The translations under genes were made by a program, and so were the position numbers. Below are positions 35,273 through 44,613 of a stretch of DNA of 64,000 nt, in pieces; the stretch's first letter is position 1, and every line of letters begins with the position of its first letter. Under the pieces are notes generated by a model, which made no database searches, was not told the origin of the DNA, and saw only the letters and a list, made by a program, of their open reading frames with translations. The stretch is from JANQIO01 sp965601975. GTDB taxonomy: Bacteria > Pseudomonadota > Gammaproteobacteria > Pseudomonadales > Halieaceae. The stretch covers positions 1,116,001 through 1,180,000 of the forward strand of contig OZ271856.1 in the NCBI GenBank assembly GCA_965601975.1, read 5' to 3'.

Positions 35273-36918
35273 GCTGGCGTCTTTCTACATCCGCTGTCCT
35301 GCTGTCACTGCTTCCCCTGAGCGGGAACGCCATGGACTTCGAGTTTGAAAACGGGGCCTGGCTGGCGGTCGACTCGACGCTGACCTACGGTGCGCAGTGG
35401 CGCACCGAGGACCGGGACGACCGCATTACCGGCCGGCGTTTTCTCGATGAGCTGCAGGAGAATCCGTTCCTGCCGCTCACCGACCCGGAGCGCACGGCCG
35501 CCCAGACCCTCATCATCAACGGTAACGACGGCAACAACAACTTCGATACCGGGCTGATCTCCAACCGCCTGACGCTGCTGGTGGATGTGGATTTTCGCTG
35601 GGGCGACTACGGGTTTTTCCTGCGCGGCAAGGCGTTCTATGACGATGTCTACCGGGATGATACCGACCTGGAGGACGTCGACTTCGCCACCTATAACAGC
35701 GGCACCCTGTATGGGGGCGACGCACGGCTGGGAGAATTTCCGCGCCAGACGCGCAACCAGCATGGCGACCGGATAGAAACTCTCGACGCCTTCGTCTTCG
35801 GCACCTGGGAGCTGCCCGGTGACCGGCTGCTGGACCTGCGCGCCGGCCGCCAGGTGATCAACTGGGGCGAGTCCACGTTCTACCAGGGCGTCAACAGCAT
35901 CCAGAACCGGGTCGACGCGTTTGCCGCCAATACGCCGGGGGTGGAGGTCAGGGAGATCTTCATGCCGACGGGGGCGCTCTACCTGCAGGTCGACGTGGCG
36001 GGAACACTCAGCATGGAGACCTACTACCAGTATGAATGGCTGGAGAACGATCTCAACGGAGTCGGCAGCTATTTCTCCATCAACGACCAGGTGGGGCCGG
36101 GCGCCAACAGCTTCCTGATACCAACGCCCAACAGCCCCCTGGTGCCGGAACCGATACGCGGTAACGAGTTCAACCTGCGGGGTGTGCCGCGGCTTGCCGA
36201 CGACAATGCCAGTGACACCGGGCAGTGGGGCGTGGCCTTTCACTATGTGACCGAGGGCAACTGGGACCTCGGCCTGTATCACGTCAACGGCCACGACAAG
36301 AAGCCGTCCTTCGTGCTGGGGTATATCGATGTACCGGGATCGCCGGTGCGCGTGCCGGTGGACTACCACCTGCGCTACTACGAGGACATCAAGGGCACTG
36401 CCCTCAGCTTTACCACGGTCCTGGGGATTACCAATGTGCAGGGTGAGCTGTCGTTCCTCGACGGGACGCCCATGGTCAACGCGGCCGGCGACCCGGAGCG
36501 TGAGGACCTGCTCAAAGCGCAGCTGGGTGGATCCCATGTGTTCGGACCGACGTTCTTTGCAGACGATACGGTACTGACCTTCGAGGCCTTCTATGCCGAG
36601 GTCACCAGCGAGGACAGCGACGAGCTGCAGTTCGACGACAGCGGCTGGGGCTACTCGGCGCTGGCGGAGCTGTCCTACAACAACGTGGTGCAGGGCTGGG
36701 ATGTGCGCGTGCCGATTTTCCTGCGCCACGATGTGGATGGCATCATCCAGGAACTGCAGCACTTCGAAGATGCCGTCATCGCCAGCCTCGGGGTGCGCGG
36801 CGTGTACCTGAACAACGCCGAAGTGGAACTGGGTTATGCCTGGTACTTTGGCGGCGGCAGCGACAACCTGTGGCGAGACCGCGACAACGTCTCACTGACA
36901 CTGAAATACAATTTCTGA
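35269..36918 (+). CDS. DUF1302-family outer-membrane protein
   Basis: 549 residues; signal peptide ending GNA near residue 22, then beta-rich sequence full of aromatic-ended strands to a final NVSLTLKYNF, typical of an outer-membrane barrel. Matches DUF1302 (RAGRQVINWGESTFYQG, SIQNRVDA). Family members always travel with DUF1329 and RND genes and are thought to pass hydrophobic substrates across the outer membrane. ATG overlaps the upstream TGA. Confidence 0.9.
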   Translation: MSWRLSTSAVLLSLLPLSGNAMDFEFENGAWLAVDSTLTYGAQWRTEDRDDRITGRRFLDELQENPFLPLTDPERTAAQTLIINGNDGNNNFDTGLISNRLTLLVDVDFRWGDYGFFLRGKAFYDDVYRDDTDLEDVDFATYNSGTLYGGDARLGEFPRQTRNQHGDRIETLDAFVFGTWELPGDRLLDLRAGRQVINWGESTFYQGVNSIQNRVDAFAANTPGVEVREIFMPTGALYLQVDVAGTLSMETYYQYEWLENDLNGVGSYFSINDQVGPGANSFLIPTPNSPLVPEPIRGNEFNLRGVPRLADDNASDTGQWGVAFHYVTEGNWDLGLYHVNGHDKKPSFVLGYIDVPGSPVRVPVDYHLRYYEDIKGTALSFTTVLGITNVQGELSFLDGTPMVNAAGDPEREDLLKAQLGGSHVFGPTFFADDTVLTFEAFYAEVTSEDSDELQFDDSGWGYSALAELSYNNVVQGWDVRVPIFLRHDVDGIIQELQHFEDAVIASLGVRGVYLNNAEVELGYAWYFGGGSDNLWRDRDNVSLTLKYNF

Positions 36919-36928
36919 GAGGTAGACC

Positions 36929-38302
36929 ATGCTCAAGCGATCATTCACAGCCCTGCTGGCCCTGCTGCTGGCGACCGGGTCGCTGGCGAAAGTCAGTGAG
37001 GACGAGGCGGCGAAGCTCGGGACCGAGCTGACGCCGGTGGGCGCGGACCCCTCTGCGAACGCCGACGGCAGTATTCCCGCCTACGGCGGCAGCATGCTGG
37101 GGTTGCCCGAGGGCCTGGAATACGGCGGGCCCGGCACCCCGTATCCAAACCCTTACGCAAACGACCCGGTGCTGCATCGCATAACGGCCGACAATTTCCG
37201 CGAGCATGCGGACTTCCTCAGCCCCGGGCTCAGGGCAATGTTCGAAATCTACCCGGAGACGTACGAGATTCATGTCTACCCCACCCACCGCGACGGGCGC
37301 TACACCGACAAGTTCTACCAGCAGGTCCGGTATAACGCCCTGAATGCAGAACTCTACAACGGCGAGGACGGCATTCGCGGCTTTACCGGCGCCGTGGCCT
37401 TCCCGATCCCGAAGACCGGCGCCGAGGTCATCTGGAATACGCGCACCAGCGGCCCCAACCACACCATGGCGGGCACCTACTCCGACATTGCGGTGTTCAG
37501 CAACGGCTCCCGCTCGGTGCGCCGCTCGACCATCATGTACGAGGCCCCCTATGTCGATCCGGCCAATGAAGTGGGCGACGAAGAGGAGGAGCTTGGGATC
37601 TGGGCGGCCCGCGTCATGACCCGGGTGCACGAGCCTATCCGGGACAAGGGCATGATCACTTCGATTTTCGAGCCCTACGACTACATCACCAATGCCCGCG
37701 AGGCCTGGCGTTACCTGCCCGGTTCGCGGCGGGTGCGGCGCGCGCCCACGGTCGGCTATGACACGCCCGACGGTCCCGGCGGATTCATCACCGTGGATGA
37801 CACCCTGGGCTTCAACGGCGCCATGGATCGCTTCGAGTGGACCCTGCTGGGCAAGCAGGAACTCTATGTGCCGTTTCACAACTATGACTTCGACGAGCAG
37901 GGCCTGGACTACGACGAACTGCTGACCCCGTTTCACGCCAATCCCGACTATGTGCGCTACGAGAAGCGCCGCGTCTGGGTGGTGGAAGCCAACCTGCGGG
38001 AGGGCAAGCGCCATATCTACGGCAAGCGGCGCTTCTATGTCGACGAGGACAGCTGGAACATTGTCATGACCGAGAACTACGACGGCCGCGGCGAACTGTG
38101 GAAAGTGGTATTGATCAACTCGATCTACGAGTACAACGTACCGGGCTACGTGAACCGGGCGATGATGTTCCACGAGCTGCGGGCCGGCGGTTACATCATT
38201 ATCCGCCTGGTCAATGACAGCGAGCCCCTGGACTACACCGCAGACGCGAAAGGTGAAGCCTGGTACGCGCCGACCAACGTTCGCAAGCTGGGCCGGCGCT
38301 GA
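36929..38302 (+). CDS. DUF1329-family exported protein
   Basis: 457 residues; signal peptide ending SLA near residue 20, then the family hallmark LTPVGADPSANADGSIPAYGG. The fold is LolB/LppX-like in known relatives, suggesting a periplasmic lipid or hydrophobe carrier. Starts 10 bases after the DUF1302 gene behind GAGGTAG, last of the operon, followed by a hairpin terminator. Confidence 0.9.
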   Translation: MLKRSFTALLALLLATGSLAKVSEDEAAKLGTELTPVGADPSANADGSIPAYGGSMLGLPEGLEYGGPGTPYPNPYANDPVLHRITADNFREHADFLSPGLRAMFEIYPETYEIHVYPTHRDGRYTDKFYQQVRYNALNAELYNGEDGIRGFTGAVAFPIPKTGAEVIWNTRTSGPNHTMAGTYSDIAVFSNGSRSVRRSTIMYEAPYVDPANEVGDEEEELGIWAARVMTRVHEPIRDKGMITSIFEPYDYITNAREAWRYLPGSRRVRRAPTVGYDTPDGPGGFITVDDTLGFNGAMDRFEWTLLGKQELYVPFHNYDFDEQGLDYDELLTPFHANPDYVRYEKRRVWVVEANLREGKRHIYGKRRFYVDEDSWNIVMTENYDGRGELWKVVLINSIYEYNVPGYVNRAMMFHELRAGGYIIIRLVNDSEPLDYTADAKGEAWYAPTNVRKLGRR

Positions 38303-38305
38303 TAC

Positions 38306-38323
38306 ACCCGGGCACTGCCCGGG
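38306..38323. terminator. Hairpin between the DUF1329 gene and the convergent lipoprotein gene
   Basis: ACCCGGGC / GCCCGGGT perfect arms, 3-base loop, followed by ATTATT on the plus strand; could end transcription in both directions. Confidence 0.65.
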
Positions 38324-38338
38324 TATTATTCGCAGGGC

Positions 38339-40720
38339 TTACTCGGAGACAAAGACGTACTGCCTTGACACCTCGTCGAAGAGCCCGACCCCGTCAAAAT
38401 TAACAAACAGATACAGGCCCTCGTCCAGGCTGGTCAGCGAGCGGAATGACCATCCCCAGGGAATAAAGCCTAGCGATGTACATTCGCCGCTGGCGAAATT
38501 GAACTTGTTGATGCTGTCGTTCTGGATCAACAGCTCGCCGTCAACAAGTGACAGGTTCCGTAGCATTCCAAACGTGCCCAGCACGTCCTGACCACTCGAA
38601 GACACGCAGGTATCGAGAAACACCTCGCCCTCGCCGGTTTCCAGGTCGAATGACAGGATTTTCATGGTTTGCTGGTTGATAGCGAACAACCTGTTGTTGT
38701 CTGCGTCCAATGCCAGTTTGGCGATGCCGGCGAAAGGATCGCTGATCCCGGCCACGCTCCGCTCGGAGAACACGCTGCGCGAGAGTGTGCGCAGGTTGAG
38801 CTCGATGATGGCCTCGAGGGTGGGATCTGAAATCAACAGCCTGTCATTGGTCTTGTCGAGCACCATGCCGGAAATCGAGTTGAATGCCGGCCCGAAGCCA
38901 AAACTCTCGCTGGCCAGTGTCGACACGGCATCTGTCTCCAGGTTTACTTCCAGCACGCTGTTGTTGAGCGCAATATAGGCCACGCCCGTCTCATCATCGA
39001 TGAGCATGTCAGCAGCCCAGTAACCCGGTGCCCGGCTTATGTCCCCGACCAGTTCCCTGTTGCCGGTAGCCAGGTCGACCCTGAAGAACTGTTTCTCGGC
39101 GTTGCCGCCGTTGTCCAGAACGTACGCGTAGCGCTGATCTTCAGTTACGGACATCACACCCGGGCTTCTCATCTCCACACCCTCGCCCTGGTTTCTGGCC
39201 ACCACCTGGCGGCGTTCACCCGTGTCCAGGTCGATGCCCAGAATAGCGTCGAGGCCCCAATCGCTGACAAGGAGCTGGTTGTTGGCCCTGTCCACTGCTG
39301 CTGAGCTGACCCCACTGAAGTTGAGTGACTCTTCCGTGGGGTCAAACGACAGAATCCGGTAGCTGGTTTCGCCGGGGTCGAGCTGGTACACGGTGTTGAT
39401 GCCCACGACATAGATAGTCCCGGATTCCGGGTCGACCGTCGCGGTGGATACGTACCGGTCGCTATCGGTTTGTATGACAGTCGCGTTTCCTGTGGTCGTA
39501 TTGACCCTGTACAGCGGTAGTCGCTCGCCGAAATCGGGGTAGGCAAGCAGGTCCTCGCCCATCCATTCGATACCGGCGAACCTGGGGTCGCCTTCCACCG
39601 TGTCGAACTCAGCCATCAGGCTGATTTCGCCGTCACTCAGGTTGATCTTGAGGATTCGAGTAGTCGTTAACTGGGTGGAGTTGCCAATATTCTCCAAAAG
39701 GACAAATGAAAAGTAGGCGTGGTCATCGCCGATTCCGCAGGCCAGGTCGGCTGAAAAATAGCCATCATTCAAGCCGTCCCGGGCCCCGTTGGAATCGTAG
39801 AAATTCAGCGTCGTGTTGACGCCCGTATCCAGGTTGTAGCTGCGAATCGACACCTCGCTGTTGGACAGCAGATCGAGATGTACGTAGTCCCGGGTGTCCG
39901 CCTTGAAGCAGGAGGGCATCCGGCTGCTATCAAGGTTGTCTTCTATGACGCGCTGGGTATCGGTTCGCAGGTTGTATTCAACCAATTCAAAGGTAATGCC
40001 GGTGCCATCCCCAAGACCGATGATGCGGTCTTCTATCGGATCCAGGGAGAATTCAATCGGCACCTTGAGGTAGTCGACTATGGGGGTGGCGTCGGCCCGG
40101 TTCAGGTTCCCCGCCTGGTCCCGCACCTCTACGACGATCTCAGTGCTGCCCGGGTCGACCTCGAGTTGGGCCTGCCACTCCACCTCGGTGGCCTCGGGGC
40201 CGTCGGGGAGGGCGGCGACGGTGGGAGCAAACGCGGCGGTACGACCGTTCACCCGGATCGATGCGATGCCGTCAGCATCCGAGGCGAGCCCTCTTACAGA
40301 GATCAGCGTATCCAGGGCACTGGACCTCGGCGGCGGGAACAGGACCGTTGTGGTTGGCCCCGCGGCGAATTCAGGCTCGAGATAGAAGGGAATGTCATCC
40401 TGCAGCAAGGCAAACAGCTTTGGCTTCAGGTCGAATCCCACGGTGGATACCTTGCAGGGGGCCAGGCGTTCGTCTTCGTCCTGGCAGAGGCCGGACTCGC
40501 GCTTTCTCCAGCCGCGGAATTCGTAGCTTTCTGCAGGCACTGCCACAAACGTTTCGTCGAAGGTGGCATCGTCCACGTCAATCTCGCAGGTCTGGCCCTG
40601 CTCGCAGAGAAAGTTACCGGATTCGGTGGTGACCGTACCGCCCGCGGGTACTTCAACCACAACTTTGCAGCCGGCCAGGGTTGCGACAACCAGCCAGATC
40701 AACAGGGTATTGGGCTTCAC
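38339..40720 (-). CDS. Large lipoprotein with InlB-type repeat and beta-propeller
   Basis: 793 residues from GTG with AAGGA ten bases upstream. Lipobox ATLAGCK (Cys near 18). Residues ~20-75 look like an InlB B-repeat/Bacterial_repeat unit with a Cys pair (FLCEQGQTCEI ... YEFRGW), then an Ig/cadherin-like beta-sandwich (about 120-215, ISVRGLASDADGIASIRVNG), then about 540 residues of propeller blades (repeats like NNRLFAINQQTMKILSFD, NQLLVSDWGLDAILGIDLD). Six or more Cys in the first half. An exported, surface or periplasmic lipoprotein; ligand unknown. Single-gene unit, convergent with the DUF1329 operon. Confidence 0.8.
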   Translation of the reverse strand: MKPNTLLIWLVVATLAGCKVVVEVPAGGTVTTESGNFLCEQGQTCEIDVDDATFDETFVAVPAESYEFRGWRKRESGLCQDEDERLAPCKVSTVGFDLKPKLFALLQDDIPFYLEPEFAAGPTTTVLFPPPRSSALDTLISVRGLASDADGIASIRVNGRTAAFAPTVAALPDGPEATEVEWQAQLEVDPGSTEIVVEVRDQAGNLNRADATPIVDYLKVPIEFSLDPIEDRIIGLGDGTGITFELVEYNLRTDTQRVIEDNLDSSRMPSCFKADTRDYVHLDLLSNSEVSIRSYNLDTGVNTTLNFYDSNGARDGLNDGYFSADLACGIGDDHAYFSFVLLENIGNSTQLTTTRILKINLSDGEISLMAEFDTVEGDPRFAGIEWMGEDLLAYPDFGERLPLYRVNTTTGNATVIQTDSDRYVSTATVDPESGTIYVVGINTVYQLDPGETSYRILSFDPTEESLNFSGVSSAAVDRANNQLLVSDWGLDAILGIDLDTGERRQVVARNQGEGVEMRSPGVMSVTEDQRYAYVLDNGGNAEKQFFRVDLATGNRELVGDISRAPGYWAADMLIDDETGVAYIALNNSVLEVNLETDAVSTLASESFGFGPAFNSISGMVLDKTNDRLLISDPTLEAIIELNLRTLSRSVFSERSVAGISDPFAGIAKLALDADNNRLFAINQQTMKILSFDLETGEGEVFLDTCVSSSGQDVLGTFGMLRNLSLVDGELLIQNDSINKFNFASGECTSLGFIPWGWSFRSLTSLDEGLYLFVNFDGVGLFDEVSRQYVFVSE

Positions 40721-40906
40721 AGAGAAAATCCTTGAGACAGTAAACACGGCGCTACCTTGCGCGCTGATGCACATTACCAAATGTGCATCCGGATGATAAT
40801 ACCCCGGTAGTACGGTGGACCGAACTGAAAGGAATGAGGGAGGGCGGTGGCGGGCTCTATTGACCCGGTGGCCCGGCTACCCGCCCGCACAGACTGCAAT
40901 TGAGTT

Positions 40907-42349
40907 TCACTCCCGGTCCGCTTTCACCGCCTGGAAATCAACCTCTGTGAAGATGCTGCTGAGGTAGTCCACCGCGCGCTGGGTGTCGTCTTCCGCAGGC
41001 TGGTAGGTGCCCGATTCGTTGTTGAGGTAGACCACCCCGTCCCGGCCTTTCCACATCTCGCCGGCGAAGCGGACGTCGGAGGAATAGCCGGAGGTCAGCA
41101 CGTGCTTGCTGAGGATCCAGTCGACAAAACGGTACTTCACCTGCACCCGCACCACGCCAATGGACTCCCCGGTTATCACGATGTTGTAGCGGTTGGGCAT
41201 CCCGGGGGCGTCGGTGCGCAGCATCTCGAAGATTTCCCGCTGGGGGCAATTCTCGACCACGTAGTTGTTGCGCATCAGGTGCGAACGCAGGAAGTGCACC
41301 ACCGGCGGCGCAAACAGCAGGTACTGCTTCAGCAGTGACAGGGCCGTGGTCTTTACCGCCTCGAACTCCTTCAGCCGCGTCGGCAGGAAGCGATCGATAT
41401 CCACCGTCATCGGCTTCACCTGGAACAGGGCATGGGCGCCCCACAGCACCGTCAGTACTGCGCCCGCAAAACTGGGTTCACTCACCGAGAACACCAGCTC
41501 CGTCGCCGGCCGCTGCTGTTGCTCGCGCTGTGAGGTTACCGACAGGGGCTCAGTGCGGGCGTCCCGTTCGCGCAGCGCGCTCGGCACCTCCCGCGGCGTT
41601 TCACTGATCCGCTGGGGTCGCCATTTTGATTTGCGCAGCCGCTTCTCCAAATAGCGACTGCCGTGGCGGCACAGGGTGAGAAACTGCGCCTTCACCACGG
41701 ACAGGCCGAAGTTTTCCAGGTAGGCCGGCGTGGTCTTGACGATATCGAAGGCCACCGGCTCGCCCTCGAATTCCAGCCCGTGGCGGATCAGCTGCCGGGC
41801 AAGCGCCATGGGGAAGTAGAAGCCTGACAGTGGCGCGCCACCGCTGGTAAACCCCGCATCCTCCAGGACCCGGGCATTGGCATTCACACAGGTCCAGCGC
41901 CGCTCACCGACATGTGCCTCGGCAGCGGCGTGAAGGCGCTCGATCATTTCAGGCGTTGCCTCCAGCTTGAACAGCATGCCCGACTGGGCCCAGCCCCGGG
42001 TGTTCACGATTTCCGAGTCCGCCCGCTTGATCGACTTGGCATCAAACTTTTCGAAGCCGCCACCCCGGCGCGGCAGGCCCAGGAACACGTTGGGCCGGCC
42101 GAAGCCCAGGAACACGGAGCCTTCGGCGAAGGCATCCTTGAGGCGAAATACCCGCAGGTCCGGGGCCGATTTGGCGCGGCGGGCGGTGACCAGTTCCGAG
42201 GCATCGAGTACCGGCAGCAGCCGACCAAACAGGGATTCGTAGCGGCGCACTCCGGCCGCGGGGGGCGCCGGGAGAGTTTCCGGCGGGTGAACAGCTATGG
42301 ATTCGAATTTCATGGCGTTCAAGTCCTTTTGTGTCAGCGGCGCATTCAT
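40907..42349 (-). CDS. Protein of unknown function, cytoplasmic
   Basis: 480 residues without signal peptide. N-terminal half (about 15-250) contains WTCVNANARVLEDAGF and a later HGLEFEGEP, reminiscent of the Cys...His layout of papain-like cysteine hydrolases, but this is weak. Middle part (about 250-285) is low complexity and rich in Arg/Glu/Gln. The C-terminal half is a separate alpha/beta domain. I cannot name it. ATG overlaps the TGA of the upstream small membrane gene (ATGA), so the two work as a pair. Confidence 0.7.
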   Translation of the reverse strand: MNAPLTQKDLNAMKFESIAVHPPETLPAPPAAGVRRYESLFGRLLPVLDASELVTARRAKSAPDLRVFRLKDAFAEGSVFLGFGRPNVFLGLPRRGGGFEKFDAKSIKRADSEIVNTRGWAQSGMLFKLEATPEMIERLHAAAEAHVGERRWTCVNANARVLEDAGFTSGGAPLSGFYFPMALARQLIRHGLEFEGEPVAFDIVKTTPAYLENFGLSVVKAQFLTLCRHGSRYLEKRLRKSKWRPQRISETPREVPSALRERDARTEPLSVTSQREQQQRPATELVFSVSEPSFAGAVLTVLWGAHALFQVKPMTVDIDRFLPTRLKEFEAVKTTALSLLKQYLLFAPPVVHFLRSHLMRNNYVVENCPQREIFEMLRTDAPGMPNRYNIVITGESIGVVRVQVKYRFVDWILSKHVLTSGYSSDVRFAGEMWKGRDGVVYLNNESGTYQPAEDDTQRAVDYLSSIFTEVDFQAVKADRE

Positions 42350-42744
42350 TGCGCGTTCTCCTCGAGCTTGCGGCAGTAGACCAGGAAATACAGCGTGCCG
42401 ATCACGAAATTGGGCGTCAGGGTCAGGGCGATCTCCGCGGTGCCGACCCAGGCATGGACCGTCGCGAACAGCAGTAGCGTCAACCAGTAGGGCGCGAGGG
42501 CAGCAACGGGGTAGCGCCAGGGTGCGCTGAGCCGGGCGTGTACCGACTCCACGAAGCCTGAGACGACGTAGCCGGCGGCAAAGCTGCCCACAAACTGGAC
42601 CAGGGTACTGAGAAGCCGAAGCTCCGAGCCCGCGTTGGCCATGAAGGCCCAGCCGCCGTAGCAGACTGCCGAGAGGACGGCGGTGATGAGCTGACGCGTC
42701 TGGCGCTCGGTGAGCGCTCCACTGGGTGCGATTGACTGCAACAT
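42346..42744 (-). CDS. Small four-helix membrane protein of unknown function
   Basis: 132 residues from ATG behind AGGAG. Four transmembrane helices (about 21-38, 44-64, 77-97, 102-120). No motif recognised. Coupled to the downstream 480-residue gene by a 4-base overlap, which points to a membrane-bound two-protein unit. Confidence 0.7.
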   Translation of the reverse strand: MLQSIAPSGALTERQTRQLITAVLSAVCYGGWAFMANAGSELRLLSTLVQFVGSFAAGYVVSGFVESVHARLSAPWRYPVAALAPYWLTLLLFATVHAWVGTAEIALTLTPNFVIGTLYFLVYCRKLEENAQ

Positions 42745-42819
42745 CCTGTTACTCCTGTCTCCATGACATGAGCCTGCAGTCTCCCGCTGCAACACCGGGT
42801 TAACAATAGCTAACTCAGA

Positions 42820-42838
42820 GGTATCACCGGGCGATACC
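42820..42838. promoter_or_regulatory. Inverted repeat upstream of the small membrane protein gene
   Basis: GGTATC / GATACC, 6-bp arms and a 7-base centre, about 75 bases upstream of the ATG on the minus strand. Might be a regulator site; no T-run follows. Confidence 0.3.
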
Positions 42839-42937
42839 TTGCGTACCGCACCAAGGCACGATATCGAGTATTTTCTTCCTTTGGAGGTGGGGGTTCGCCT
42901 CCCTGAGTAGAGAGGCGTCAGTGGTTGTTGCTATGTC

Positions 42938-44590
42938 CTAGTGTCCTTTTTCGGACATGACATACTCGAACTCACCCAGGGCGTCGTTGAATCGCAACTC
43001 GTGGATGTCCCACTTCTTGTGATTGCCTCTCGGAACTTCGAGCTTCTGGGCCATCACTACCTTTTCACCGTCAGTGCGCAGTGTGATCATTCCGTAGACA
43101 GCAACGTTGCTGTCTTTTAACTCCTCCAGATCCTTTTGCAGGCGCTTTTTTGCGGTGTTGCTGGTCGCCGCTTTGATTCGTGCCTCGTAATCCTTGATGG
43201 TGTCGTAGTGTTCTAGGATAGGTGTGAATTCCCTGGTGCTCCGGGCAAGCTCGGTACTGAAAATCAACGGTCTCACGCCGCGGCCGTATTTTCCGAAAGA
43301 GCCCAGGGCGTCGGGGCGCGGGTGGGCATAGCTCTCCTGGTCGCCGCTGGACACCACCGTGACAATGGAATTGAGCGCTTTCAGGAAGCTCTCGGAAAAG
43401 TGGTGGCTGCCGTGGTGACAGGCCTTCGCAATATCGACCTGGAAGTGTCCACGTCCCCTGGTGATGATCGCGTTCAGCTCGGTTTCAGCCTCATCCAGCG
43501 CCTGTTGCTGCTCGGCCGTCAGGGTGTGACCCTTGGCCTGAAGTTTATATATCCTGGTCTCCAGGGCAGAGACCTCCTTGTCCGTATCGGCATAGTGCTT
43601 GAGCAGATAGTCTTCCGCCTCCGTGTTGAGGTCCCCGCCCAGCATGACCTTGAGCTTGCCAATGCGCAGCTGGAGGATGACCGAGTGGCCGTTCTTGGTC
43701 ACGCCCTCGTCGCCTAGCCTGATCAGGCACCTTTTTGAACTGCTGCCATGCTTGACCCTTTCTGTAAGTGGGCCCAGCAGCTTGAGCTCAACGGAGTCTG
43801 TCTCGCCGAAACCATCAACGTGCTGGTCGTCAGCACTCAGCGCAACAAACTTGACGGCCTTGTTGTTCTCTGTCGCTTTGCGCAGGGTCTGCAGGTACTG
43901 CTTCCTGGTCGTCTTGTGCTTTTTGATGAGGCTGTGCATTGCTGTATTGCTGGTGACCATGTCCCACAGAAAGCGCTCGCCTGCATCGTTTTTGGCATAG
44001 CCGCCAAGGTCATCGCTGCTGTAATACTTCAGGTTTGGATCTTTGTCGGCGCTTTTGATGGGGCGCTCTACCGCACCATTGTGGTACACATTGTTGATGC
44101 GGACTTTCTTGCAGTCGAAGAGGTCCTGGAAGCCGTAGTAGTGATCCTTGTCAGGGTGAGAAATGACGACATGATCAATGTCAAAGGGCTCTTTGACGCC
44201 CGATGCGTTTGCCTTGACTCCATCGACCCCCGCGACTTTCCGGCTCCGCAGGTTGTAGCGCCAGTGCAGAAAGCGGAACATGTTGTCGCCGATACCGGCG
44301 TCGATGAGAATGACCTTGTCGTCTGGAGTGACGATATGGCATCCATCCCCCTGGCCGATGTCGACAAAGTTCACCTCAAGTGCCCGGTCCGGAGAGAACC
44401 AGGTCTTTCGTAGCCAGCCGTCGTTGCCGCGGCAACGGACCTTTGCCCAGCCATTCTTCTGCTCACCCAGGTACCGCAGCCAGTCACCAAATAGCAGGTG
44501 ATTAACCGCTTTGGCGCTGTTACTGGCGCCGGCCTTAAGCACCGCATCGGTGACTGAAATGAAGTAATTCTTATTTTTCACCAACGTCAT
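42938..44590 (-). CDS. SH3-like plus ComEC-type metallo-beta-lactamase protein
   Basis: 550 residues from ATG with AGGAGGG upstream. Residues ~13-66 form a bacterial SH3-like domain (LLFGDWLRYLGEQKNGWAKV, GNDGWLRKTWF). From ~71 a metallo-beta-lactamase fold of the ComEC/competence kind: NFVDIGQGDGCHIV, LIDAGIGDN, the metal-binding HPDKDH (His145, Asp147, Asp149, His150), LGGDLN near 322 and CHHGSHH near 390, the ComEC-type HHGS motif. A helical insert (about 335-380) sits inside. No signal peptide or membrane helix, so it is cytoplasmic as read. Probably a hydrolase of phosphodiester or phosphate bonds. Lies 23 bases downstream of the giant lipoprotein gene. Confidence 0.85.
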   Translation of the reverse strand: MTLVKNKNYFISVTDAVLKAGASNSAKAVNHLLFGDWLRYLGEQKNGWAKVRCRGNDGWLRKTWFSPDRALEVNFVDIGQGDGCHIVTPDDKVILIDAGIGDNMFRFLHWRYNLRSRKVAGVDGVKANASGVKEPFDIDHVVISHPDKDHYYGFQDLFDCKKVRINNVYHNGAVERPIKSADKDPNLKYYSSDDLGGYAKNDAGERFLWDMVTSNTAMHSLIKKHKTTRKQYLQTLRKATENNKAVKFVALSADDQHVDGFGETDSVELKLLGPLTERVKHGSSSKRCLIRLGDEGVTKNGHSVILQLRIGKLKVMLGGDLNTEAEDYLLKHYADTDKEVSALETRIYKLQAKGHTLTAEQQQALDEAETELNAIITRGRGHFQVDIAKACHHGSHHFSESFLKALNSIVTVVSSGDQESYAHPRPDALGSFGKYGRGVRPLIFSTELARSTREFTPILEHYDTIKDYEARIKAATSNTAKKRLQKDLEELKDSNVAVYGMITLRTDGEKVVMAQKLEVPRGNHKKWDIHELRFNDALGEFEYVMSEKGH

Positions 44591-44613
44591 GGAATTCCCT
44601 CCTGGGAGCAGGC

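Noticed and set aside
33455..36762. Long antisense frames under the RND and DUF1302 genes
   Set aside because: The sense frames are clear family members with overlapping starts; antisense sequences are rich in His/Gln/Arg and lack any domain.
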